From Onchidella celtica (Eukaryota > Mollusca > Gastropoda > Systellommatophora > Onchidiidae), in contig OZ007570.1 in NCBI GenBank assembly GCA_963931925.1, forward strand, positions 55,027,880 to 55,091,879: a stretch of DNA of 64,000 bases, written 5' to 3'. A program made the position numbers and the translations under genes. A model generated the notes under the pieces. The model was given only the letters and a program-made list of their open reading frames with translations, searched no databases and had not been told where the DNA came from. Below are positions 10,014-19,150 of the stretch, in pieces (the stretch's first letter is position 1; each line of letters starts with the position of its first letter).

Positions 10014-10789
10014 ATATAAATTATACTTTATTTCTGACTTCCCCCCTCGAGCCACTCCTTGCCGCCGGTGAGAGGGCTTTAGTAACACCACCAGGGGTGT
10101 GAAAACAACGTGACCGAGCCATATTCTCGCTGAGCATGAGCAAATTCTGCTCTAGCAAAATAAGCTGAAGACGGAGGTATCTGGCCAGAGTAGGGCGCCT
10201 AACCTAGATATCACGCACAATTTTCACTCTTATAAAAAAATGGTGAAAGATTTCTGACTTCAGTATTTATTTCACTTTTGGTTCAAAGTTTTCAAGCTGA
10301 GTAATGTCAAGTTGAGTAATGCAGATTTAACTTGAAAATAAAACCTACTCAAATTACTATGTATCGCATCGAGTAAATAATTAATTCTATCGCATACTGT
10401 TTCATTTGAAACAGTTGCAGTTTCATTTGAAACAGTTGCAGTTTATAAAACCGACTACTTCTGTATTATAAATAGAGCTATGTGCACTTACTCATGTTAA
10501 CTTTACTTGCAGAGTAGGCCTGGGCCTCTAAAGTTATCATTTGGCAAATTTCGGGAACACCTGCTCTAAATCCCTAATTTATATAATAATACATGTCCAA
10601 ATTTTATGGAATCTACATTTGACAAATATCAAATTACCTCATTCAGTAAGCAAGCTCACTTTCATGTCCTGTGTACTGTTTTTTTTTTCTTTTATGAATT
10701 CATGCTGATCTGACCACTGTTTGAATAATTTCCCAAAGTTTCTAACAGAAAATAAAGAAATGATGAGATAAAAAAAAAAATTGACACCC
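10014..10789. other. Copy 0-specific sequence without a recognised gene
   Basis: This AT-rich sequence is absent from the 21-kb units. A 24-bp tandem duplication of GTTTCATTTGAAACAGTTGCA lies at about 10399-10443. Poly-A precedes the 3' end of the RTE fragment. It was checked on the minus strand for the missing transmembrane exons of the Cys-loop gene; none was recognised. Confidence 0.5.
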
Positions 10790-11590
10790 ATTAGCCTCTC
10801 TCATCATCATTGCCTTTCTCACCCTGGATCAGGGTATAGGCCACCAACAAACACTTTCCATCCCTCTCTATCATGGGCCAGTCTCTTTACATTATTTCAA
10901 GTCTTTCCGCTTCGTTGCACATCATTTTCTCTGGCTCTTCTCCACGTTCCGCGCGGCCTTCCTCTCGATCTCTTGCCCTGGGGATTCCAATCCAATACCT
11001 TCTTCGTGATGCTGTTTCCTGGCCTCCTGAGAGTGTGGCCGATCCATCTCCATCGCCTCCTACCAATTTCCTCTCTGACTGGGCTCTGTCTTGTTCTTTT
11101 CCATACAATTTCATTGCCGACCTTGTCTGTCCATCTGATCTTAAGTAGCTTCCTCAAACATCTGTTGATGAAAACTTGGATTCTCTTTATGCAGGCCTGG
11201 GACACATTCCAAGCCTCACATCCATACAACAGGACTGACTTCACGTTCGAGTTGAATATCCTCAGCTTTGTTTTTAGAGATATATCCTTGGTTCTCCAAA
11301 TCTTGCTTAAGGACGTGAAAGCTGCCTGTGCCTTTCCAATTCGTGCTTTGACTTCTGCCTCTGTTCCTCCCTTATTGTCAATGATACTACCAAGATAGCA
11401 GAAGGACTCTACATCTTCCAGTGGTTGATCTCCTACTCTGACTTGTGCGCTTGGGGGTGCAACAATTTTTAGGACCTTCGACTTCGCAGGATGTATCCTC
11501 AATCCAATAGATTCTGAAATTTTGTTTAGAGCTGTAGTCTTTGCTTGCATCTGGTCGTGTGTGTGCGACAATAGTGCCAAGTCATCTCTA
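10790..11590 (-). mobile_element. 5'-truncated RTE-like LINE fragment
   Basis: A minus-strand remnant of an RTE-type non-LTR element. The 5' truncation falls immediately at the RT catalytic Asp-Asp (RDDLALLSHTHDQ), and the 3' end has the short ATGATGATGAG-type tail near 10800. No clear target-site duplication was found. It lies about 80 bp downstream of the last recognisable Cys-loop receptor exon, in the place where the next exons would be expected. Confidence 0.85.
10815..11589 (-). pseudogene. RTE-type reverse transcriptase C-terminal fragment
   Basis: The long frame (11589 to 10897) has the hallmark RTE thumb and C-terminal motifs: FCYLGSIIDNKGG, KTKLRIFNSNVKSVLLYGCE and RRRWRWIGHTLRRP, then RGRPRGTWRR. 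After a stop near 10897 the homology continues in another frame as RLAHDREGW..FVGGLYPDPG. At least one frameshift therefore lies near 10890-10900. Endonuclease and most of the RT palm are missing, so the copy is inactive. Confidence 0.85.
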
Positions 11591-11668
11591 CTTGTGTTAA
11601 ATGAAAATAACTTAAATCATATCAATCAGAATCACTCCATAAAAATCATTTGCCAGTTCAACACTTAC

Positions 11669-11811
11669 CTGTGACAGGCAGGACGGGAATGCTCAAAACT
11701 GGCTACTGAGATATATGTCTTCTGCGTCTCCTTTTTCAATTCAAACCACTTTCCAAAATCCACTTTCACATCATTTTCATTCAGATCGAGGCCACTAGCA
11801 TCTTCAACACT
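11669..11811 (-). CDS. Cys-loop receptor-like exon (loop C region)
   Basis: This 143-bp exon has a strong acceptor (TTTTTTCATCTCAG before 11811) and a consensus donor (CACAG/GTAAGT after 11669). The open frame starts in phase 0 and ends in phase 2. The peptide includes LNENDVKVDFGKWFELKKE and ASFEHSRPACH, matching the beta8-beta10 part of ligand-gated ion channel extracellular domains (the G-x-W-E/F-L position, then loop C). A single Cys stands where alpha nicotinic subunits have a Cys-Cys pair, so it is not alpha-type. Its phase agrees with the exon ending at 14837. The following exon was not found; the RTE fragment begins 80 bp downstream. Confidence 0.7.
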
Positions 11812-12002
11812 CTGAGATGAAAAAAGAAAAAAACATTTAACACAGTAATTAGCCTTGAAATTTGTGCTGTGACTTCATTAAGACATTTACATTTGTTTTG
11901 AAATGCTTATTCACACGTATGTGCAAAAGACCCCGACCTTATTCGCAGATGGGGTTTCTTGGTTTTGTGATATCTACTGTGCGAAAGTTCCTCCAGCCTA
12001 TC

Positions 12003-12095
12003 GTGGTCTGCGGTGGTGCAATGACTAGCATCTGCCGTTATCAGTTACAGACGATGGGGTACAATCCGTCTTGGGTTCGATCCCATGCCGGAGCT
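12003..12095 (+). repeat. tRNA-derived SINE-like sequence
   Basis: GGTGGTGCAATGACTAGCA (about 12012-12030) resembles a Pol III A box, and GGTTCGATCCC (12074-12084) is a near-perfect B box. The spacing fits a tRNA-like head with an enlarged anticodon region. A T-rich run follows at about 12098-12112. The arms do not pair well enough to call a functional tRNA. Confidence 0.5.
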
Positions 12096-12644
12096 TTCTT
12101 TTTTTCTTTTAAATCTAGCACTGCTGATTATTAGGAATCATGTTTTTTCCTTTTGCAAAATTGATGTCAACTGGTGTGCTCCAGATTACTTTATTCCTGT
12201 TCGTTTTATTTATTCCTGTTCATTGAACGGGACAGTACTTGCTATTTAGAAATAAAAATGTAAATCAAATTTTAAACATGTAAATGATTTCTTTTAATCA
12301 TTGTGAACTGAACAGCTCATCTCTTTATGATAACCTGGATCTATTCTGTACTTAGCTTACTGAAAATATGTGGGGGTCCCCTGCTTCAGCTATTTGTCAT
12401 GTTTTGTTTCATTACTCGTTTTGTTTGCATGGAAGTTTAGTTCATTTTTATTGGCTCTGTCTGACTGTCTCTGTGATTGCACACCCCACAAAATTGGCTA
12501 ATACATTAGTAATTAATATATATTATTCATCTAGAAAGTTTTTTACTAAATAAAAAAAATCCTAGTCACAATTTCATACTCTGGAACAAAGCAACGATGG
12601 TCAATGGGGGAAAAAGCAGAAAAAAAGTAACAAACAAAAAGAAG

Positions 12645-12712
12645 TCAGATCTTGCGGAGATTTGAATCCCCCCTGACCAACTCAGGAGGCGAGTTTACTT
12701 AGTTCGCTAACA
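12645..12712 (-). repeat. tRNA-like repeat, degenerate
   Basis: On the minus strand TTAGCGAACTAAGTAAAC is A-box-like and GGATTCAAATCTCCG is B-box-like, with tRNA-like spacing. A poly-A-rich stretch lies at its 3' side (fwd about 12605-12640). Probably another old tRNA-derived SINE head. Confidence 0.4.
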
Positions 12713-13279
12713 TCGAAACGTTTAACCTCAAATTTCTCAGATGTGCAAAGAGGAGAGCTGGAGCGAACAAGAACTAAGGCCGCGATGTGAGGGTGTCCTG
12801 CAGGCAGAATGTTTAAAGTATTCTGTGAATGATGATCATTGGTCAAACTGGAGTTTACAGCTTCAACACTATATTTTTCAATGATGTAACTCAAGTTTGG
12901 AAACATTTGTTGATTGTTGTGATGTCATGCATTTGTAATATCGCTTGTCATCCCCTCTTTACGGCTGTGAGTTTGATTTACTCAAATACTCATCAATCCT
13001 AATATATTTCATAGGCATGTTACTGAATACAAAGTGCAGCTAATATATGAGTAGATCCAGGGTATTCCAAGTCGACCTTTAAATAAGTCAAAGTCATCAT
13101 GTTTACAGCTGACGTTGGTAATTCAGTCAGATTTCCTGTCAATTTTCATGCATCAGTCATCTTTGACATAACAGTGATCACATCACACTAATGCCCTGTT
13201 TTTTAGAAATATTTTTTTACTCTTAGGGATCGTATAAGGTTTTGGTAACACTGCATAGGAAATAGCCTAGCACTGACCC

Positions 13280-13493
13280 AGCCAGCATGCCCATTTCAAT
13301 CTGACATAGATTTGAATAGGATTTCTGCAGGAGTTGGCAGGATTACCAAAAGGGCTGGTTCCCTACATCAAACTGACGTTAAGACAATGTCAGCACAATG
13401 TTGCAACCAGCAGATCTACAAAGGAATGATGTCATTTCTATGTGCAAATTTGACATCAATCCCACAAGACCGATTTCTTAGGGCTGCTGGCTG
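13280..13493. repeat. MITE-like element, same family as 23208-23409
   Basis: This stretch of about 214 bp aligns with 23208-23409 through the shared words CCCTACATCAA.CTGA, CAGCAGATCTACA/AGAGGATCTACA and GGAATGATG.CATT. Both copies have imperfect inverted ends (AGCCAGCAT.CCC at the left, GGG.TGCTGGCT or GGGTTACCGGCT at the right). This suggests a small non-autonomous DNA transposon family. The two copies are strongly diverged. Confidence 0.55.
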
Positions 13494-14294
13494 GGGATTA
13501 ATTTCAAATCAAAATCATGCTGTCCAGCCAGTACAGTCATATTGTCACCTTTCCCTAAAACTGTAGTCATTGGTTTTTGCTACTTTTCAGGAAAAGCAAA
13601 AAAACTTTTATTTCAGCACAGCTGGTCTGGTGACAATGAGTTTTTGATAGTTTGCTATTTGATTATTATTTTGGCTTAAGAGACTGGAAGCAAGATCATT
13701 CAATGTGGCTTTGAATGTAGTTGAGCATTTATTATATACATCTCCTCAATAAGTTTACTTACTGTTTTGAGTCAGGACAGCATTTGTCTGAGAGGAGACA
13801 CATTTGCCTTGGAGCATACAATGACGTAGGTCAAGACTGAAGCAGCACATAGAACACCACTAGAGAGAGAGAGAGAGAGATAAATGTACAGCTATCAAAA
13901 TATGTACGGGTGAAGATACACTGCAACGACATAAAAATTGCTAAGTGGATCGAGTGATGAATTTTGGTAGTGGCAAATTTGTCCTCCATTGAAAAAATAA
14001 ATTAGTAGTGAAAAATTAATTCCTACCTTCCAGGCAGAAGTTTCTCGATCACCTTGACATTTTGAGCAGAAATATGTCTATAAAATGAGTGGAGCCCTAT
14101 TTGCTCTAAATTTCATGTTTACAAGATTTTTTTTCTAAAATCTTTCTGTCAATCAATCTTATTAGTCGATTGTATTTAAGTGTCGAGATTTCCAAAGTCT
14201 CATGATAATGATATTAATAAGTAAATTTTCAAAATTGCATTCAATCAGAATACAAAATATAAGGCTTGACACACACATACACAAAAAGAAAGGG
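13494..14294. other. Probable intron with a GA microsatellite
   Basis: Non-coding AT-rich sequence. A (GA)n run lies at 13861-13880. Next to it on the minus strand is a donor-like CA/GTAAGT, considered and rejected as an exon. Nothing else was recognised. Confidence 0.45.
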
Positions 14295-14570
14295 ATCTAA
14301 GAAGACAAACAAAATTCATTATCATTTGGACTATGCCACAAAACCTTTTTGTGATATTCCAAGGGAAATAATCATAAAATCATGTAAAGCCTGTGAATGA
14401 GCAGTCAGTATGGTGTTTTGATACTTGTCATTTTTGAGACCACATACAAATCTATAGTTCTCTGCTTCTTGACCCAGACTTCAGATTACCTTATAGAAAG
14501 GTGTAAAGTAAATCTGAATTTGATTTGGCACTTTGTATAGTCGGATAATAATATTAGAGATCATCATGAA
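14295..14570. repeat. Diverged local direct repeat, copy A
   Basis: Aligns with 15125-15430 (offset about 840 bp). Shared words include GACAAACAAA/GGCAAACAAA, TTCTTGACCCAGA and CAGTCAGTATGGT. The two copies sit on either side of the Cys-loop exon at 14837-15032. An intronic segment was therefore duplicated around the exon, or the duplicated segment once included it. Confidence 0.65.
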
Positions 14571-14836
14571 GACAACTGGCAAGAGATAGACATTAATTAC
14601 TGCTGGCCCCGTCACAATCATTCCCGTGGTGAATGATCTTTCATCATTCAAAAATTTAAATTATACATGGTCACTGATCTTATAGAATGACAGTTTGGGA
14701 GAGGATTCATCCTGAGAAAAGGTGGCCTAAGATAAATACATCTCTCCTACAGACCAAGTTTTACTTGGATTTAAGTGGAAAGTTTTCAACAGGGGTACAT
14801 TTGTGTTATCCGAATTCAAAAAATGGAAAACCACAC

Positions 14837-15032
14837 CTCTTTTCTTTCTATACTGGTACATGATAATAGCTGAAAGTTTAATATGGCTTCACAGGTTTTC
14901 TCCGTCATCAGGAATTGCGTGACATCAGGGATGCATAATGTACAGACGGAAATGGATATTTGCCAGCTGATATTTCCAGGAGGTAGCAAGACAGCTGACA
15001 ACCCTGACTGTAAATGGATGATGGTTGTGTAC
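14837..15032 (-). CDS. Cys-loop receptor-like exon containing the Cys loop
   Basis: This 196-bp exon has an acceptor TTATCCTGCAG before 15032 and a possible donor GAG/GTGTGG after 14837. It begins with one base that completes the codon split with the exon at 15766-15881, and it ends in phase 0, matching the next exon. The peptide has LLPPGNISW (the G-x-V/I-x-W strand) and the signature loop CIPDVTQFLMTEKTC. That is Cys, exactly 13 residues, Cys, with the conserved Asp-Val-Thr. The usual Phe-Pro-Phe-Asp core is changed (QFLM), and the Gly-Ser-Trp of ligand loop B is missing. A divergent, perhaps decaying, nicotinic-type subunit. Confidence 0.72.
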
Positions 15033-15124
15033 CTGCAGGATAATGAAAATCATTAGCTGTGCACACTGTTTTGACATGTCAATCTTAATTTGCTACATTT
15101 CATTTACATCACAAATATAAACTG

Positions 15125-15430
15125 ACAAGCATTTCCAAGAAGGCAAACAAATTCCAATATAAGCACTTGGACCATGCCACCAACTTTAGATCCTTTTTGA
15201 TATACTAAGGGAAACAATCATAGAATCTAGTAATGCCTGTGTGAATAAGCATTCAGAGTCAGTATGGTATTCTGATAGTTATCATTTTTGGGATCACTTA
15301 TAAATCCATAGTTCACTGTTTCTTGACCCAGAATTCAGATTATGTTATGAAAAATCTACATGATGTACCAAATCTTGTCTCTTTTTCAGCAGTTTATATG
15401 GTCAAATAACAACATTAGAGGCGGATCTGA
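15125..15430. repeat. Diverged local direct repeat, copy B
   Basis: Partner of 14295-14570, collinear over almost its whole length with many substitutions and small indels. It lies in the intron upstream (minus-strand sense) of the Cys-loop exon. Confidence 0.65.
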
Positions 15431-15765
15431 ATGAGGTAAAATGAAATCAATAAAATTTATGGAAACAACAGTAAACATTACAAATGTTCAAACATGAAAC
15501 ACAAAGCAAATAAAATCATAACCTGCCATTAACTAATATGAATGAAGAGCCAATTTATGTAGATCTATTAAATGACTTCAAATTTGTAGCAGTTAAAAAA
15601 ATATAAAAATTCAGAGGAACACCACTGAAGCATCAAGTCAGTTGAAACCAAAACTGTCATGATGACTTACATACCGCTGCTACTAATATCTACTAATCTT
15701 ACTACCACTGCTAATATAATACCAAACTTGCATTACCACTATTACTTATATCAACCAATACTTAC

Positions 15766-15881
15766 CGTGGCAAGGATTCAATCCTTGATTTCCAAACGGC
15801 GCCATTAGGAACAACAAGAATTGTGACTCTGCCATATTCAGACGTGTCCCATCTCATTCTCAGTCTCGCATCATGCCAGGA
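15766..15881 (-). CDS. Cys-loop receptor-like exon (loops D/A region)
   Basis: A 116-bp exon with consensus splice sites: acceptor TTTTCACTCTAG and donor CACG/GTAAGT. The frame is open from phase 0 to phase 2. The peptide starts SWHDARLRMRWDTSEYG and continues TILVVPNGAVWKSRI. This is the W-x-D-x-R-L-x-W..Y..(I/V)..P...(V/I)W signature of ligand-gated ion channel extracellular domains, equivalent to vertebrate nicotinic exon 4. The usual PD+.LYN after the final Trp is replaced by KSRIESLPR. It joins the next exon in frame. This is the exon that identifies the gene family most clearly. Confidence 0.78.
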
Positions 15882-16770
15882 CTAGAGTGAAAATGACTTC
15901 AAATCAGCCATAAAAAAAAGCAGCATATTTATTATCTTCAAAAAGTCTTTCTAAGAAAATCCTGGTTTTGGGTGGTCCAATTTGCAAATATCGCAGTCAT
16001 ATTATATATGTTAGTTAGTCTATCTGTCCACCAGTTGATCATTAGGACAGACAAGTGGTTTAATATTATACACACATGTAGTTACATAAACAACTGTTCA
16101 TTTTATCAGTTCTTCAGTATGTGTGCCTCAAATTTCACATTTAAAAGACTGATCTGGTGTTCCATGGAAATATGATAAAAACATGACAATACTCAAGGAA
16201 AGGAAGCTTTAATTGGTGTCAGTGTCATGGAAAAAGATATAGTGAAATATTAACAAGAACCAACCATTTTGATGCCCATGGAAATAATGATGTCACCATT
16301 TGAGGACAAGACAGACGCACTCTTAGTATTATTAACATTGTCAGGGTCTTGTCAACACTGTTGGATCCACTGTCAACAATGGTAGATGCATTGTTAATGC
16401 TGCCAGAAGCATTGTTCGTACATATTGGTGTTTGTTCACACTAATGTATTCCAATTGATATGATGAATGGATGGATGGATAGATGAAGTGAAGTACATAT
16501 GGATGGATGGATGGATGAAGTGAAGGGCACATGGATGGATGAACAAAGACAAGGACATATGGGTGGATGGTCGGAAGGAAGGCCTGACATGTGGACAGAT
16601 GGCTGGACGTATGGATGGACGGATGGATGGATAATTGTATGGATGAACCGATGGACAGGGTGATAAAACACATGAAACTTTTAAAATAATCAATAAAAAA
16701 AATCTTTTTAGCAGACCGAGATTAGAGAAAAAAATTTATGCTTGCCTGAAGTGAAATGGAAACGACATGT
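15882..16770. other. Probable intron, with GGAT-rich minisatellite
   Basis: Non-coding except for a GATG/GGAT-rich satellite at about 16462-16650, whose repeats create long spurious frames of His/Pro/Ser repeats on the minus strand. The short exon expected between the two receptor exons in nicotinic genes (the D-E-K-N-Q region) was looked for and not recognised. It is either too diverged or absent. Confidence 0.5.
16462..16650. repeat. GGAT/GATG-type satellite
   Basis: Repeated GATGGATGGATG blocks alternate with longer motifs such as GAAGTGAAG.ACAT. No copy of this array exists in the 21-kb units. Confidence 0.85.
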
Positions 16771-16915
16771 AGCTACATGTAGCTCTGCAAACACATCCAC
16801 GAACTCATTGTGATTGGCTACTGGCCTCAAGTGTTTGACACGGTGGTGGTCATCCAGGATGTGGAAGAACAGGTAACTCTCACAGTCAAACTCAACTTGC
16901 ATGTTAAAGATACCT
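16771..16915 (-). CDS. Cys-loop receptor-like exon (N-terminal region)
   Basis: Read on the minus strand from a pyrimidine-rich acceptor (CTTCTTGATTTTCAATCTCAG, ending at 16916). The peptide contains FFHILDDHHRVKHLRPV followed by ANHNEFVDVFAEL. This fits the N-terminal helix and strand 1 of nicotinic receptors (L...L...Y...VRPV.N....V.V...L). The donor is uncertain: GT occurs at two places near 16760-16780 within a palindromic AGCTACATGTAGCT. Part of the acceptor tract overlaps a SINE tail (16902-16975). Less certain than the two exons downstream, because its link in phase to 15881 needs a missing small exon. Confidence 0.55.
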
Positions 16916-16975
16916 CTGAGATTGAAAATCAAGAAGAGCAGGCGGAACAAGGCTGCTGCCCAGGCAAAATTCTAA
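16902..16975 (+). repeat. Fragment of the SINE family seen at 62885-63158
   Basis: GCATGTTAAAGATACC, then AAAGAGCAGGC.GAACA-type sequence and GCTGCCCAGGCAAAATT, match the 3' body of the minus-strand SINE at 62885-63158. Only the 3' part is here; the tRNA-like head is absent. On the opposite strand this tail supplies the pyrimidine tract and AG used in the receptor exon call. Confidence 0.7.
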
Positions 16976-16979
16976 ATAA

Positions 16980-17997
16980 CAAAAAAAGAACTGATCCCTA
17001 CCATAACAATACACAGAAACAAGAACAAGAAAAGTAAAAGCAAGAAAAGTGAGGTGTGAATGACAAGAGCAGCAAATATAAAATACTCCTTTTTCAACCT
17101 ATTTCTGCCATCCATCTCCTTCCCACGATCCCATTCAACGCCCCAGGCATAGGCCTTCCGCCATTGCTATTTCAGAACTCTGTATCCCATACCGCCCAAT
17201 AAAGAATGTCTCTCTAGTAACTGTCCCGTTTTATGAATGGTAAAAGACAAAATGCACCGCTTCAATTACATTAATTAAGTGGATAAAAAAATAATTATAT
17301 AAAATTATGGTAGATTACGGTAGAACTATGGTAAGGGATACTACTGGGACAGGTGGAGAAGAATATTATTCAAACAATCCTGTGGGTTCTTTCTGAATCT
17401 CTCCCTCCACATGAATTCATCCAAATGGCCAGAAAGCATGGTGTTGTGCAAACCAGCCACATATGTTTGAACCATCTCTTACAGCTTTTGCAACAACATT
17501 CCACGTGATTGGTGCAAACACCCGTCATGGGATCCACAAAATTCTGGATGTGAAATACCACCAAGTGCTGAAAATGAGGTTGCACTGGAACAGTTGCAAA
17601 TATTATTGTATGATGGCAACCCATCAGAATGAATTATGTTGGCTGGATGACTAATGGCAGCAGAGTAGCGGCAGATCTAACTTTCCAAGCTCTTGTCAGT
17701 CTCAACGACCTGGCCCAGGGTCCCCAATGTGGTAAGGTTTATTAATTAAATGGTGGGAACATATATCATGAAAATAGCAGTACCACTGGACAATGGTGGA
17801 CCATGCCAGACTAATATAATGGTTGACACTGGTGACAGGTTCCTTAAAAGACCAGAGATAACAGCTGTACAATGTCAATGAAAGATAGGAATTCTCCCAA
17901 AATTAGCTAGTCTTCAAAGACAATTTCACACCCTGGTAAAAGTGCAGTTTAGCCCCCCAAACTTTCCCTGCACAGGTCAGGTGTGCGCCTCCCAATA
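16980..17997. other. Copy 0-specific sequence, no gene recognised
   Basis: Unique relative to the units. A minus-strand frame at 17370-17624 is Cys/His-rich but has no recognised family and no supporting splice structure. No signal-peptide exon for the receptor fragment could be identified. Collinearity with the units returns at 17998. Confidence 0.45.
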
Positions 17998-19050
17998 AGT
18001 CACGTGCCTTTAGCCGGAATTCTAGGCAGGGAATTGTCGAGCCGGGCGTTTACTGTAAAAATAAAAACACAACATCCTTATAGAAGACTAACTCGTCCGC
18101 CCCCCCTCCACGCATGGCCGCTCTTAAAGCCGCGTGCTTGCGGGGTCTGTGGTCTGTGAGCCCCCCCAGTTTGGAAAATGAACTATTACTGAGGGAGTTG
18201 GTTTGCTCTGCGAATACTGGAAAATGGATTCTTAGAAAAATGGGGGGGCTAAATGCACTTTAGCCCATACACTTCTGGGATGGACTTTCTCTGCTCAATG
18301 GTGTTCACCTCGATCGCATTCCGCCTGGGACATTAAGCAGCCACAGGTAGCCTACTGCAGGAAGGTGGAGTTGGCACTTATAGCAAAGTATGGCCCCGTT
18401 GCTTCGTCCGACATCTTCCCCAGATCTGAGCGGATTCAATATGGTATTCCCCATGTCAGTGGAGACGCAGTGTAAAGAACTGAGGGTTCTACAAATCTGT
18501 AAATGAGACAATCATATTGTTAGACTGGAACATCAACCCACTCAGAATAGTGCTTAAAAGCATGAAGTTTGAAGAAAGAAGCGGCAGCCGGAACTACTCT
18601 GTTTATTATTCTCAAGACAAGACTAATACGATTGGCCATGGGAAAGGGGATGCAAGGTATGAGACATCCAAAGTTTGGATTCTGTTCTGGACTGGGTCCA
18701 GTCTATCTAATGTCTCCCAGCATTTATAGTAATTAGAACTAGTCTAATTATACTGGTTGCCCAAGGGCGGTTCAAACGTCATCCCTGATACAGCATCATT
18801 AAATTGAAAACACATAATCAACAGTCTTAACTCGAGAAAAGAGAAAAGTGCATTGTACCTTCTTTAAGATTCTTTGAGGGAGTGTTAAAATATCCATGTC
18901 TTGTCTTCCAAGAGGCAGGTCTAAAACACTGTCATTAATGATATAAGAGAGAAATTCCCCCCCCCCCCCCCCAAACCCGTCATAACAATGTCAAAAAAGG
19001 GTAATAAACAAAGCACAGATAGGCTTCTGCAAAAATAGAAACACACTTAT
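17998..19050. repeat. Copy 0, block 3: paralogue of 39240-40310
   Basis: Begins at AGTCACGTGCCTTTAG, matching AGTCGTGGGCCTTTAG at about 39240. It differs from units 1/2 by substitutions and indels, strongest from 18000 to 18700 and weaker toward 19000. The reciprocal stretches in units 1 and 2 are almost identical to each other. The last clear difference is around 19020-19045 (copy 0 has CAGATAGGCTTCTGC, absent from the others). Confidence 0.85.
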
Positions 19051-19093
19051 TTGTGAAGTGATTACTACTCGAGAAATTTTAAGAAAGGGAAAA

Positions 19094-19150
19094 AAAAGTG
19101 GCACGGGGACTCCAGCACACATTACCCTACTTAGCTACACTAGGTGTGCC
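19094..19150 (-). repeat. tRNA-like repeat near the left identity switch
   Basis: On the minus strand there is a strong A-box-like TAGTGTAGCTAAGTAGGG, a B-box-like GCTGGAGTCCCCG, complementary end bases (GGCAC..GTGCC) and a following T-run (fwd A-run 19088-19095). The middle arm is deleted, so it is not a working tRNA. Identical copies occur at about 40353-40410 and 61631-61688. Confidence 0.5.

Larger units (their letters stand above)
11830..13279. other. Probable intron of the Cys-loop fragment
   Basis: Non-coding sequence between two receptor exons. It holds two tRNA-like repeats (12003-12095 and 12645-12712). No additional exon with convincing phase and homology was found. Confidence 0.45.

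Noticed and set aside
12003-12095. Functional tRNA gene
   Set aside because: A and B boxes are present but acceptor and anticodon arms do not pair acceptably. Scored as a SINE-like repeat.
13752-13830. Candidate receptor exon with a CA/GTAAGT donor on the minus strand
   Set aside because: Its only open frame ends in phase 1, which cannot join the phase-0 exon at 11811, and the peptide has no receptor motif. The flanking exons join in frame without it.
16341-16693. Overlapping Ile/His/Pro/Ser-rich frames
   Set aside because: Products of the GGAT satellite read in several frames.
17370-17624. Cys-rich 84-residue minus-strand frame as a receptor 5' exon
   Set aside because: No signal peptide, no splice-site support and no receptor motif.
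18517-18729. 70-residue frame repeated at 39776 and 61054
   Set aside because: Present in three paralogues, but with no domain, no splice context and substitutions not limited to silent sites. Repetition reflects DNA duplication.
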